Positions 24,514 to 32,978 of a stretch of DNA of 64,000 nt are shown here, piece by piece. A model generated the notes under the pieces. That model saw only the letters and a program-made list of their open reading frames with translations. It was not told the origin of the DNA and ran no database searches. Positions within the stretch are counted from its first letter, which is position 1. Each line of letters opens with the position of its first letter. Made by a program: the position numbers and the translations under genes. This DNA comes from Thermaurantimonas sp046299575. GTDB lineage: Bacteria; Bacteroidota; Bacteroidia; Flavobacteriales; Schleiferiaceae. The stretch is taken from contig NZ_JBKBHX010000008.1 of assembly GCF_046299575.1 (NCBI RefSeq), positions 1-64,000 on the forward strand, read 5' to 3'.

Positions 24514-25212
24514 ATGAATCTACTCGTTGTCGGCGATGTTCACGGGTGTCACTACACCTTTAAAAATCTGGTGAAAGCGCACTGGAATCCTGACAACGAG
24601 TTTTTAATTCAGTTAGGAGATTTTATTAATAAGGGTCCCCACTCTGCTAAGGTTATTCGATATGCCCTGAAGCTGGTTAATAAATACCCTTATTTGGTGT
24701 ATTTTCTTCGGGGAAATCACGAACACATGTTTCTCGACTCGCTTCGTTCAGGTTCATTTAATGTGATCAATCGAGAAACGTTCAATCAAGCTAAGGCTCA
24801 TCCAAAGTTGGAGCTTAACAAAGTAAAGAACTGGATCAAGAGTTTACCTATTAAATGGGAAAACAAAAACGTTCTTATCACCCACGCCGGCGTGTCGCGC
24901 TCATCAATCGATCCATTCAATCCTTACTCCGACCACAATGTGCTCATCAATCGTGAGCCTCTGAAGCTGATGCAAAAGCTGCAGATAGTCGGCCATGTCG
25001 TTCAGCCGCTTGGAAAACCCACCTACGTACCTCGCGAAAATGCCTGGCATATCGACACCGGTGCCTATCTGGGCATGAAGTTAAGCGCTGTCAGGATCAG
25101 TTATACCGGTCAGTTGCTAGAAGTCATTACGGTAGAGACCGACCCAAGAGACCTACCACAATCTGCTGCCAACGCTACCCTTTCAACCAACGATTCTCTA
25201 AAGTTTTTTTGA
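24514..25212 (+). CDS. Calcineurin-like (Ser/Thr or bis(5'-nucleosyl) type) metallophosphatase
   Basis: All metallophosphatase motifs are present in 232 residues: GDVHG, GDFINKG, RGNHEHMF, ITHAGV and VGHVVQP. Together they bind two metal ions at the active site. The overall length and the GNHE motif match the PrpA/PrpB/ApaH branch, which includes Ser/Thr protein phosphatases and diadenosine tetraphosphatases. The sequence alone does not decide the substrate. The protein is cytoplasmic, with no signal peptide, and precedes the mevalonate genes on the same strand by 22 bases, so co-transcription is likely. Confidence 0.85.
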   Translation: MNLLVVGDVHGCHYTFKNLVKAHWNPDNEFLIQLGDFINKGPHSAKVIRYALKLVNKYPYLVYFLRGNHEHMFLDSLRSGSFNVINRETFNQAKAHPKLELNKVKNWIKSLPIKWENKNVLITHAGVSRSSIDPFNPYSDHNVLINREPLKLMQKLQIVGHVVQPLGKPTYVPRENAWHIDTGAYLGMKLSAVRISYTGQLLEVITVETDPRDLPQSAANATLSTNDSLKFF

Positions 25213-25234
25213 CAAATAAAAATTCGAAAAATAT

Positions 25235-26266
25235 ATGTACACTACGCGTTGGATCGCGCCAAGTAATATAGCCATCGTTAAATACTGGGGAAAGTTTGAC
25301 CATCAGATCCCGGCTAATCCCTCGCTGAGCTTTACTCTAACTCATTCTTATACGGATACGAAACTTATTGTGATTGAGGGTAAAACAACCCAAGGTGATG
25401 ATCCTACAGTCGAAGTGTATTATGACGGCATTCCAAAACCCGAATTTCAGCCTAAAATTCTTAAATTTTTAAAAGCCATTCTTCACGAATATCCCTGGAT
25501 AATGGGCAAACTGCTGAAAATAGAAACGAAAAATACCTTCCCACATAGCTCTGGAATTGCTTCATCAGCCAGCGGTATGGCGGCATTGGCCTGCTGTATC
25601 GAAGATTTGCATACAACTCACTTTGCCCCGCAGTCTTTTAGATGGCATAAGGCTTCAGAATCAGCCCGCTTAGGCTCAGGTAGTGCTTGTCGTAGCGTAT
25701 ATGGTGGTTTTGTACAATGGGGACTTTCTTCTGATGGAGAAGGATCAGATTTATATGCGACTCCAGTTCAACAGGTCCATCCTGACTTCAAAACTATTTA
25801 CGACTTTATTTTAATTCTCGACTCAGGCGAAAAATCGGTATCGAGTACTGTTGGCCACTCACTAATGAAAGGCCATCCATTTGCCAGTCGTCGGTTTGAG
25901 CAAGGCAAGGAGAACGTTATTAGGCTTAAAGAAATATTAAAAACTGGCAATTGGAGCAGTTTTATTGAGCTCATGGAGTCAGAAGCTCTTACCCTACATG
26001 CGATGATGATGACCTCCACTCCACCATTTATTCTCATGAAACCAAAGACCCTGGAAGCCATTCAAAAAATTTGGCAGTTTAGACAAACTACGAATTTACC
26101 TGTAGGGTTTACCCTCGACGCTGGGGCAAATCTTCACCTCATCTTTGCAACTAACGCCCTTGAGGCAGTAGAACAAAAATTATTACCTGAATTACAGTAC
26201 CTTTGCGAACAAAATTTGATTATTAAAGATTTAATTGGTCGAGGACCTTACAAGGTTGATTCGTAA
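25235..26266 (+). CDS. mvaD: Diphosphomevalonate decarboxylase
   Basis: The 343 residues fit the enzyme's usual length. The N-terminus WIAPSNIAIVKYWGKFD and SLSFTL are characteristic, as is the GHMP ATP-binding loop SSGIASSASGMAAL near residue 105 and ARLGSGSACRSVYGGF. The enzyme uses ATP to convert mevalonate 5-diphosphate to isopentenyl diphosphate. Together with the next gene this places the mevalonate route to isoprenoids in this organism. HMG-CoA synthase, HMG-CoA reductase and phosphomevalonate kinase are not in the window. Confidence 0.93.
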   Translation: MYTTRWIAPSNIAIVKYWGKFDHQIPANPSLSFTLTHSYTDTKLIVIEGKTTQGDDPTVEVYYDGIPKPEFQPKILKFLKAILHEYPWIMGKLLKIETKNTFPHSSGIASSASGMAALACCIEDLHTTHFAPQSFRWHKASESARLGSGSACRSVYGGFVQWGLSSDGEGSDLYATPVQQVHPDFKTIYDFILILDSGEKSVSSTVGHSLMKGHPFASRRFEQGKENVIRLKEILKTGNWSSFIELMESEALTLHAMMMTSTPPFILMKPKTLEAIQKIWQFRQTTNLPVGFTLDAGANLHLIFATNALEAVEQKLLPELQYLCEQNLIIKDLIGRGPYKVDS

Positions 26267-26270
26267 GAAA

Positions 26271-27215
26271 ATGAGCAACTCTCCACTTTACTACGCAAAA
26301 ATTCTCCTATTTGGCGAATACGGAATAATTAGCAACTCAAATGCACTTTCTATTCCATTCAGCTCGTTTTACGGCAGCTTCGGATTTATGACCAAAGGCT
26401 TCGAAACTCTTGAGCAGATCGAATCCAATAAGCATATTGCCGAATATGCCAAATACTTGCAAACTCTCGAAATCAACGACGAATTTTTTACAAAATTTGA
26501 TTTTGAGCGGCTTAATAAACACATCAAAGAAGGTCTATATTTCAATTCGTCCATACCACAAGGCTTTGGTGTTGGTAGTTCAGGTGCATTAGTGGCTGCT
26601 GTGTACGATACCTATGCCAACAATAAAATAGACCCTGATACTACATTAAGTCAGGAAAATCTTCCGTTGCTCAAAAAGCAGCTTGCCATCATGGAAAGCT
26701 ATTTTCACGGCAAGAGCAGTGGCATGGACCCCTTGATTTGCTATCTCAAAATTCCAGTTTTACTGAGCTCCAGTAATAGTCTCAATCCCATTCAACTACC
26801 TGAGTCAGGCAACAGCAGTGCTGCCATATTTTTAATTAACAGCGGAGTACCCGGCAAAACCCAATCCATGGTTTCAATCTTTATGGAAAAGATGAAGAAC
26901 GAAGGATTCCGCCGTTTGTTGAAAAATCAATTTATTAAGTATAACGATACTTGTATTGATGCCTTTTTAAAAGGAGAAATCAAAGTTTTTTTCAAAAATC
27001 TCAAAAAACTGTCGAGCTGGGTACTAACCCATTTCACTCCCATGATTCCCGAAAACCTCATTGAACTCTGGGAAAAAGGATTAGCTACCAATGAATACTA
27101 TTTAAAACTATGTGGTAGCGGTGGAGGAGGATTTGTATTGGGTTTTGCCCCAGATTACGAAAAGGCACACAAAACACTTGCTCCCTATAATCCACAAATT
27201 ATCTTCCGACTGTAA
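26271..27215 (+). CDS. GHMP kinase, probably mevalonate kinase
   Basis: The start at ATG 26271, four bases after the mvaD stop, gives 314 residues; an earlier frame opening overlaps mvaD and is discarded. GHMP kinase motifs are present in order: LLFGEYGIISNSNAL (motif 1), PQGFGVGSSGALVAAVYD (ATP loop) and KLCGSGGGGFVLGF (motif 3). Position directly behind mvaD argues for mevalonate kinase, which phosphorylates mevalonate on the 5-hydroxyl. Phosphomevalonate kinase is the main alternative within the same superfamily. The stop shares its last base with the start of the UbiA gene. Confidence 0.85.
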   Translation: MSNSPLYYAKILLFGEYGIISNSNALSIPFSSFYGSFGFMTKGFETLEQIESNKHIAEYAKYLQTLEINDEFFTKFDFERLNKHIKEGLYFNSSIPQGFGVGSSGALVAAVYDTYANNKIDPDTTLSQENLPLLKKQLAIMESYFHGKSSGMDPLICYLKIPVLLSSSNSLNPIQLPESGNSSAAIFLINSGVPGKTQSMVSIFMEKMKNEGFRRLLKNQFIKYNDTCIDAFLKGEIKVFFKNLKKLSSWVLTHFTPMIPENLIELWEKGLATNEYYLKLCGSGGGGFVLGFAPDYEKAHKTLAPYNPQIIFRL

Positions 27216-28135
27216 TGGAAGGGAATTCCTCACATACCAAAAGCTCCCCTTCCCCGACATTTACCCTTAAAATACTTGCCCTCTTAAGTCATGTGCGCTG
27301 GCAAAACATCTTTGTGCTGGCCCTTTCACAATATCTTGCGGTTTTCTTCGTATTAAATGACCCTAAAGTTTGGCAAAAGGTAATGACCGATTGGGTTATG
27401 CACATCATTATTCTATGTGGTGTGTTAGCAGTTGCCGGTGGGTATTTAATAAATAACTTTTATGACCGGGAAAAAGACTTAATTAATAGACCGCATCGCA
27501 CCCTATTTGAGGCCTATGTAAATAACGATTTAATCGTTAGGTTGTATATTTTAATCAATTTTTTATCTCTTGTACTATCGCTACTCGTATCCCTGCGGGC
27601 CTTTTTTTATTATGTTGTTTTCATCGTTTTGCTGTGGTTTTATTCTCATAAGGTTAAAAAGAAACCTTTGGCTGGTAATCTTTTGGCAAGTTCGCTGGCG
27701 ATTTATCCATTTTTTTCGGTTTTTATATATTATAAGTTGCACAATTGGAATGTATTGATTTACACTTTGCTTATATGGATGTTGCTTTACACTCGTGAGC
27801 TGATCAAAGATATGGAGTCTCATCGCGGTGATTTGATCGCTGGTTACCATACGTTACCAGTTTTAATGGGGAAAGTGAATGCTCAAATTTTTCTGCGCTG
27901 GATTTTTTTGGCTGATGTTGTGTTTTTTCTCGTCTTTTCATTACATATTTTCGGTCGTCTGAATGTCTTATTTTATTATACATCAACTGTGGCAGGTATT
28001 ATTTTCGGTATGTTTCTCCTAAGCTTAAAAACTAACATCAACGTGTATATCAATTTATGGCATCAGATTTTTCGAATTATCGTTTTTATCGGTGTATTTT
28101 TTTTAGCATTGGAACCAAATTGGCAATTAGCTTAA
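27215..28135 (+). CDS. UbiA-family prenyltransferase (geranylgeranylglycerol-phosphate type)
   Basis: This 306-residue protein has about eight membrane helices. The two aspartate-rich sites of UbiA enzymes are NNFYDREKD near residue 79 and KDMESHRGD near residue 198; they bind the Mg-prenyl diphosphate. Bacteroidota members of this subfamily are usually labelled geranylgeranylglycerol-phosphate geranylgeranyltransferase, by likeness to archaeal lipid enzymes, but the real acceptor is uncertain and could be a quinone or another ring compound. Overlap by one base with the kinase gene (TAATG) implies translational coupling, so prenyl donor supply and use are linked. Confidence 0.82.
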   Translation: MEGNSSHTKSSPSPTFTLKILALLSHVRWQNIFVLALSQYLAVFFVLNDPKVWQKVMTDWVMHIIILCGVLAVAGGYLINNFYDREKDLINRPHRTLFEAYVNNDLIVRLYILINFLSLVLSLLVSLRAFFYYVVFIVLLWFYSHKVKKKPLAGNLLASSLAIYPFFSVFIYYKLHNWNVLIYTLLIWMLLYTRELIKDMESHRGDLIAGYHTLPVLMGKVNAQIFLRWIFLADVVFFLVFSLHIFGRLNVLFYYTSTVAGIIFGMFLLSLKTNINVYINLWHQIFRIIVFIGVFFLALEPNWQLA

Positions 28136-28196
28136 AACTTAACATTCGCAAAATAGAGTAGAAAATATCTTCGCGGTCCGAAACAAAATATTTTTT

Positions 28197-29390
28197 ATGC
28201 CAGCCGGCAAATCCTCGAAATCAAAAAAAAACACCTCCTCAAAAAATCAGTCTCTTACCTTCGACTTATTGAATTTAGATTTTAGTTCAGTTTTAATAGG
28301 TCGCAGATACAGAATTTTACGTCTTTTTCTCTGGAAGGAGCGCCAATTCTTACAATCAATCATCATCTTCTTCATCATAGCAGGCATATTTTATCCGTAC
28401 CCAAAGGTGGCTATGTGGTTAGGTTTTGCATTTGCGGGCTATAGTGCCATTGCCAATGATTCCATTCAGACTATTGGAACCTTTTTGTCGTCAAATGCAA
28501 ATAAAAAGTGGTGGGTGCTCTGGCTTTTTATTGGCGGGATTTTTTTAGTCACAATGACCACAGGTTGGATAATCTATGACGGCGATGTGTCTTTTCAACG
28601 GTTACAGTCAAAAGGTTTCGAAAAAGCACCCGAATCCTTCACCTTTTTACAATTAGCTGCTCCTTTAGTTCTTCTCATTTTAACAAGATTGAGAATGCCA
28701 GTATCTACTACCTTTCTATTGCTCAGCACTTTTTCGGCAACGAGTTCAGGCATTATCGGTGTTTTACAAAAAAGCCTTTTCGGATATGTCATTGCTTTTG
28801 TGGTCTCAATAAGTGTGTGGTTTGTTTTTGCTAAAGGGATAAACAATCTAAATAAGGGTAAAGCACATCCCATTTGGACTGCTTTGCAATGGTTCACCTC
28901 TGGAGTGCTTTGGTCCGTTTGGTTAATGCAGGATGCTGCGAATATTGCCGTGTTTTTGCCGCGCAGCCTTTCCACCTATGAATTTATTGCTTTTGTAAGC
29001 TATGTCTTTTTTGGTATAGGCTTATTGCTCTATTTCAGAGGTGGACGAATACAAAATATAATCAATGAGAAATCTGCCGTTAAGGATGTTCGAGGTGCTA
29101 CGATTATTGATTTTATATATGCAATGATTCTCTTGTTTTTCCAAAATTTGAGCAATATTCCGATGAGTACTACATGGGTTTTTCTCGGGTTGCTGGCCGG
29201 TCGGGAGATTTCTATGAATATTTCACCTCTTTACACCACAATCAAGCAGAAAAAACTGCCCATTGTCTTTAAGCTAGTTGGGCGCGATGCACTTTTTGCA
29301 TTAATTGGGCTAGTAATATCCGTTGCTATGGCTATTGCTGTTAATCCTTCGATTCAACAGGAAATTCTGAATTATTTTAATGGCCTTTAA
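28197..29390 (+). CDS. Polytopic membrane protein, divergent PiT (phosphate permease)-like
   Basis: The product has 397 residues: a basic, Ser/Lys-rich cytoplasmic start (residues 1-22) and about ten hydrophobic segments. Two halves look related. Residue ~86 has NDSIQTIGTFLSS and ~167 has PVSTTFLLL; residue ~243 has QDAANIAVFLP and ~320 has PMSTTWVFLG. This paired ND/DAAN...P-STT arrangement is that of PiT-family sodium or proton-phosphate symporters, whose signature contains GANDVANA. The match is partial: the glycine-alanine lead of the signature is missing. I infer a transport role for phosphate or another anion. It lies 61 bases after the UbiA gene and may be in the same transcript. Confidence 0.6.
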   Translation: MPAGKSSKSKKNTSSKNQSLTFDLLNLDFSSVLIGRRYRILRLFLWKERQFLQSIIIFFIIAGIFYPYPKVAMWLGFAFAGYSAIANDSIQTIGTFLSSNANKKWWVLWLFIGGIFLVTMTTGWIIYDGDVSFQRLQSKGFEKAPESFTFLQLAAPLVLLILTRLRMPVSTTFLLLSTFSATSSGIIGVLQKSLFGYVIAFVVSISVWFVFAKGINNLNKGKAHPIWTALQWFTSGVLWSVWLMQDAANIAVFLPRSLSTYEFIAFVSYVFFGIGLLLYFRGGRIQNIINEKSAVKDVRGATIIDFIYAMILLFFQNLSNIPMSTTWVFLGLLAGREISMNISPLYTTIKQKKLPIVFKLVGRDALFALIGLVISVAMAIAVNPSIQQEILNYFNGL

Positions 29391-29518
29391 AAGTTAAAAA
29401 GCACCTAAAAATCTCTTTCTATTAATTTCTTTTTATACAACCAAATCCCAAGAAATGCCTAAAAAGAGCTTAAATCTAATGGTGAAAAACCGTTGGGGAA
29501 AAAAAGCATAATTACTTA

Positions 29519-29548
29519 TTTGTCAGGAAAAAAAATTATGTACATTTG
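29519..29548 (+). promoter_or_regulatory. Main promoter of the ribosomal protein operon
   Basis: TTTG at 29519-29522, an 18-base spacer and TACATTTG at 29541-29548 form a strong Bacteroidota-type promoter. Transcription should begin near 29555, giving a leader of about 55 bases before rpsL. A small CCCC/GGGG hairpin (29552-29566) lies at the expected transcript start. Confidence 0.7.
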
Positions 29549-29609
29549 CAGCCCCAATTAACGGGGGTATATTTTATTGTAAAACAAGAAATTTATTTTT
29601 TGCTATCAT

Positions 29610-30029
29610 ATGCCAACCATTCAACAACTGGTTAGAAAAGGGAGAACCAAAATTAAAAAGAAGAGCAAGTCAATAGCGCTTACGGCTTGCCCTCAGAGAA
29701 GAGGGGTATGTACACGTGTGTATACCACTACCCCCAAGAAACCGAACTCAGCCATGCGTAAGGTGGCCCGTGTAAGGCTAACTAATGGCAATGAAGTGAA
29801 CGCCTACATACCAGGCGAGGGCCACAATTTGCAGGAACACTCCATCGTATTAGTAAGAGGTGGTCGGGTGAAAGATTTGCCCGGTGTAAGATACCACATC
29901 GTACGAGGTGCACTCGACACAGCTGGAGTAGAAGGTCGTCGTCAGAGAAGAAGTAAGTATGGTGCTAAGCGTCCGAAAAAGGGTGCGGCTGCAGCAGCCC
30001 CAGCAGCTAAAGGTAAAGGTAAAAAGTAA
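29610..30029 (+). CDS. rpsL: 30S ribosomal protein S12
   Basis: The 139 residues start with MPTIQQLVRKGR and contain the decoding-centre loop TTPKKPNSAMRKVARV and the conserved LPGVRYHIVRG. These sites are contacted by tRNA-mRNA and mutate to streptomycin resistance; both lysines appear wild-type. The tail is lengthened by an Ala/Lys-rich run (AAAAAPAAKGKGKK) compared with about 124 residues in E. coli. It is the first gene of the operon. Confidence 0.98.
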   Translation: MPTIQQLVRKGRTKIKKKSKSIALTACPQRRGVCTRVYTTTPKKPNSAMRKVARVRLTNGNEVNAYIPGEGHNLQEHSIVLVRGGRVKDLPGVRYHIVRGALDTAGVEGRRQRRSKYGAKRPKKGAAAAAPAAKGKGKK

Positions 30030-30046
30030 TTCATAGCTGAATACAA

Positions 30047-30517
30047 ATGAGAAAAGGTAGAGCTAAAAAAAGAATTTTATTGCCAGACCCTGTGTATGGC
30101 GACCAGCTCGTTACGAGGTTTGTAAATAACCTGATGTATGAAGGTAAAAAAGAGAAGGCCTTCAAAATTTTTTATGAAGCAATCCAAATAGTGGAACGCA
30201 AGTCTGAAAAGCCAAATGGTCTGGAGGTTTGGAAACAGGCGCTCACCAATGTAATGCCTCACGTAGAGGTAAGAAGTCGTCGTGTAGGTGGTGCTAACTT
30301 TCAGATCCCTGTGCCAATACGTCCAGATAGAAAAGTTTCATTGGCGATCAAATGGCTAATTCAATTCAGCAGAAAGAGAAATGAGAAATCTATGTCTCTT
30401 CGTCTAGCCAATGAAATTCTCGCTGCAGCCAAGGAAGAAGGCGCTGCTGTGAAAAAGAGAATTGATACACATAAAATGGCTGAAGCTAACAAGGCATTTG
30501 CTCACTTCAAAGTTTAA
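30047..30517 (+). CDS. rpsG: 30S ribosomal protein S7
   Basis: The 156 residues match family length. The start MRKGRAKKRILLPDPVYGD and the segment VEVRSRRVGGANFQIPVPIRP are characteristic. S7 nucleates assembly of the head of the small subunit and lines the exit site. It lies 17 bases after rpsL and 3 bases before fusA. Confidence 0.98.
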   Translation: MRKGRAKKRILLPDPVYGDQLVTRFVNNLMYEGKKEKAFKIFYEAIQIVERKSEKPNGLEVWKQALTNVMPHVEVRSRRVGGANFQIPVPIRPDRKVSLAIKWLIQFSRKRNEKSMSLRLANEILAAAKEEGAAVKKRIDTHKMAEANKAFAHFKV

Positions 30518-30520
30518 CAT

Positions 30521-32647
30521 ATGGCAAGAGATCTCAATTACACTCGAAATATAGGAATCGCAGCTCACATCGATGCCGGAAAGACTACAACTACAGAGCG
30601 AATCCTCTACTACACCGGTAAGACACACAAGATCGGTGAAGTACACGATGGAGCTGCCACCATGGACTGGATGGAGCAAGAGCAAGAGCGAGGTATCACC
30701 ATTACTTCAGCTGCAACTACCTGTCGTTGGAACTTCCCAACGGAGCAAGGTCGCAATATCCCCGAATCAAAAGAGTACCACTTTAATATCATAGATACTC
30801 CAGGCCACGTGGATTTTACCGTAGAGGTAAACCGTTCGCTCCGCGTTCTAGATGGTCTGGTATTCTTGTTTTCAGCCGTTGATGGCGTAGAGCCACAGTC
30901 AGAAACCAATTGGCGCCTTGCCGATAATTACAAAGTGCCTCGCATGGGCTTTGTAAATAAAATGGACCGCCAGGGTGCAGACTTTCTCGCTGTGTGTCGT
31001 CAGGTACGCGAGATGCTTAAATCTAAGGCTGTTCCCATCGTACTGCCTATCGGCGCTGAAGAAACTTTCAAAGGCATCGTTGACCTTGTAAAAATGCGCG
31101 CCATCGTCTGGCACGACGAAACACAGGGTGCTACCTTCGATGTAATCCCCATCCCCGATGACATGAAGGATGAGGTAGAAAAGTACAGAAACGAACTGAT
31201 CGAAGCGGTAGCCGAGGTAGACGATCGAATCATGGAGAAATTTTTTGAAGATCCAGATTCCATTACGGAAGATGAGATCAATGCCGCTCTTCGCAAGGCT
31301 ACCATCGAAATGCGCATTGTGCCAATGCTGTGCGGTAGCGCCTTCAAAAACAAGGGTGTGCAGTTTCTTCTTGATGCAGTATGTCTCTACCTGCCTTCAC
31401 CACTTGATAAAGAAGCTATTACTGGTACAGATCCCAATACCGGACAAGAAATTAAGCGCAAGCCCTTGCCAACTGAGCCATTCTGCGCTCTGGCATTCAA
31501 GATTGCCACTGACCCTTACGTTGGTCGCCTGGCGTTCTTCAGAGTGTACTCAGGCAAGCTTGAATCAGGCTCCTACGTGTTAAACACTCGCACCGGTAAT
31601 AAAGAGAGAATCTCTCGCGTGTACCAGATGCATGCCAATAAACAGAACCCAATCGATTTCATCGAAGCAGGAGATATCGGAGCAGGAGTTGGCTTTAAAG
31701 ACATTAAGACCGGAGACACTCTCTGCGACGAGAAGTATCCAATAGTACTCGAAAGTATGGTGTTTCCCGAGCCAGTTATAGGTATCGCTGTAGAGCCCAA
31801 GACAAAAGCTGACATCGATAAGCTCGGTATGGCACTTTCGAAACTGGCAGAAGAGGATCCAACTTTCCAGGTTAAAACAGATGAAGCAACCGGCCAGACC
31901 ATCATCAGCGGTATGGGTGAGCTTCACCTCGAAATTATTGTTGACCGTCTAAAACGCGAGTTTAAAGTTGAAGTAAATGTTGGTCAACCACAAGTAGAGT
32001 ACAAAGAAGCACTGACCACTGCAGTAGAACATCGCGAGCTTTACAAGAAGCAAACAGGTGGTCGCGGTAAGTATGCTGATATCATCTTCCGACTCGAACC
32101 AGCTGAAGAAGGCAAGTCAGGTCTAGAATTTATCAATGAAGTTAAGGGTGGTAACGTGCCTAAGGAATACATCCCAGCAGTAGAAAAGGGCTTCAAGGAA
32201 GCCATGAAAAATGGTCCATTGGCTGGCTATGAAGTAGAAGGAATGAAAGTGACCTTGATCGATGGTTCATATCACGCTGTTGACTCAGATTCACTCTCCT
32301 TCGAGCTTGCAGCCAAACTTGGTTTCAAGGAAGCAGCCAAAAAGGCTAACCCAGTTATTCTCGAGCCTATAATGAAGCTCGAAGTGGTAACACCTGAAGA
32401 AAACATGGGCGACATCGTGGGCGACCTCAACCGTCGTAGAGGTCAAGTAGTATCGATGGACGACAGAGCCGGCTCTAAGGTAATTAAAGCCCTGGTGCCC
32501 CTTTCCGAAATGTTCGGTTATGTTACCACATTGAGAACCTTGTCATCAGGCCGTGCTACTTCATCCATGGAATTCAGTCACTATGCTGAAACTCCAAAGA
32601 ATATAGCCGACGAAGTAATTGCTAAAGTAAAAGGACAGACTGTATAA
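30521..32647 (+). CDS. fusA: Elongation factor G
   Basis: The 708-residue translocation GTPase has G1 AHIDAGKTT, G2 RGITI, G3 DTPGHVDF, G4 NKMDR and G5 GSAFKNKG, then domains II-V with the tip loop SYHAVDSDSLSFELAAKLG. It moves tRNAs and mRNA after peptide-bond formation. In many bacteria tuf follows fusA in this operon; here rpsJ comes 13 bases later, so the EF-Tu gene is elsewhere. Any other EF-G paralogue would also be outside the window. Confidence 0.98.
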   Translation: MARDLNYTRNIGIAAHIDAGKTTTTERILYYTGKTHKIGEVHDGAATMDWMEQEQERGITITSAATTCRWNFPTEQGRNIPESKEYHFNIIDTPGHVDFTVEVNRSLRVLDGLVFLFSAVDGVEPQSETNWRLADNYKVPRMGFVNKMDRQGADFLAVCRQVREMLKSKAVPIVLPIGAEETFKGIVDLVKMRAIVWHDETQGATFDVIPIPDDMKDEVEKYRNELIEAVAEVDDRIMEKFFEDPDSITEDEINAALRKATIEMRIVPMLCGSAFKNKGVQFLLDAVCLYLPSPLDKEAITGTDPNTGQEIKRKPLPTEPFCALAFKIATDPYVGRLAFFRVYSGKLESGSYVLNTRTGNKERISRVYQMHANKQNPIDFIEAGDIGAGVGFKDIKTGDTLCDEKYPIVLESMVFPEPVIGIAVEPKTKADIDKLGMALSKLAEEDPTFQVKTDEATGQTIISGMGELHLEIIVDRLKREFKVEVNVGQPQVEYKEALTTAVEHRELYKKQTGGRGKYADIIFRLEPAEEGKSGLEFINEVKGGNVPKEYIPAVEKGFKEAMKNGPLAGYEVEGMKVTLIDGSYHAVDSDSLSFELAAKLGFKEAAKKANPVILEPIMKLEVVTPEENMGDIVGDLNRRRGQVVSMDDRAGSKVIKALVPLSEMFGYVTTLRTLSSGRATSSMEFSHYAETPKNIADEVIAKVKGQTV

Positions 32648-32660
32648 TTAAACCTCACAC

Positions 32661-32966
32661 ATGAGCCAAAGAATTCGAATTAAACTAAAAAGTTACGATC
32701 ACAATCTCGTTGATAAATCAGCTGAGAAGATCGTAAAAACCGTGAAGAGTACTGGCGCTGTGGTAAACGGACCCATTCCGCTGCCTACCGATAAGCGCAT
32801 CTACACAGTACTCCGCTCACCACACGTAAATAAGAAGAGTAGAGAGCAATTTGAGCTGAGTTCATTCAAAAGACTGCTCGATATCTACAGCTCATCTGCA
32901 AAAACTATTGATGCGCTAATGAAGCTTGAGCTTCCCAGTGGAGTAGAAGTTGAAATTAAAGTGTAA
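32661..32966 (+). CDS. rpsJ: 30S ribosomal protein S10
   Basis: The 101 residues include IRIKLKSYDHNLVDKSAEKI, the central GPIPLPTDK and SPHVNKKSREQFE. S10 sits in the head of the small subunit; in E. coli it also serves as NusE in antitermination. It heads the S10 section directly behind fusA, without room for the long L4-controlled leader found in E. coli. Confidence 0.98.
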   Translation: MSQRIRIKLKSYDHNLVDKSAEKIVKTVKSTGAVVNGPIPLPTDKRIYTVLRSPHVNKKSREQFELSSFKRLLDIYSSSAKTIDALMKLELPSGVEVEIKV

Positions 32967-32978
32967 CCTCTATAGATC

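Noticed and set aside
29391..29518. Possible riboswitch or L4-type leader upstream of the ribosomal operon
   Set aside because: This DNA lies before the predicted promoter, and no conserved fold is visible; the leader itself is only about 55 bases.
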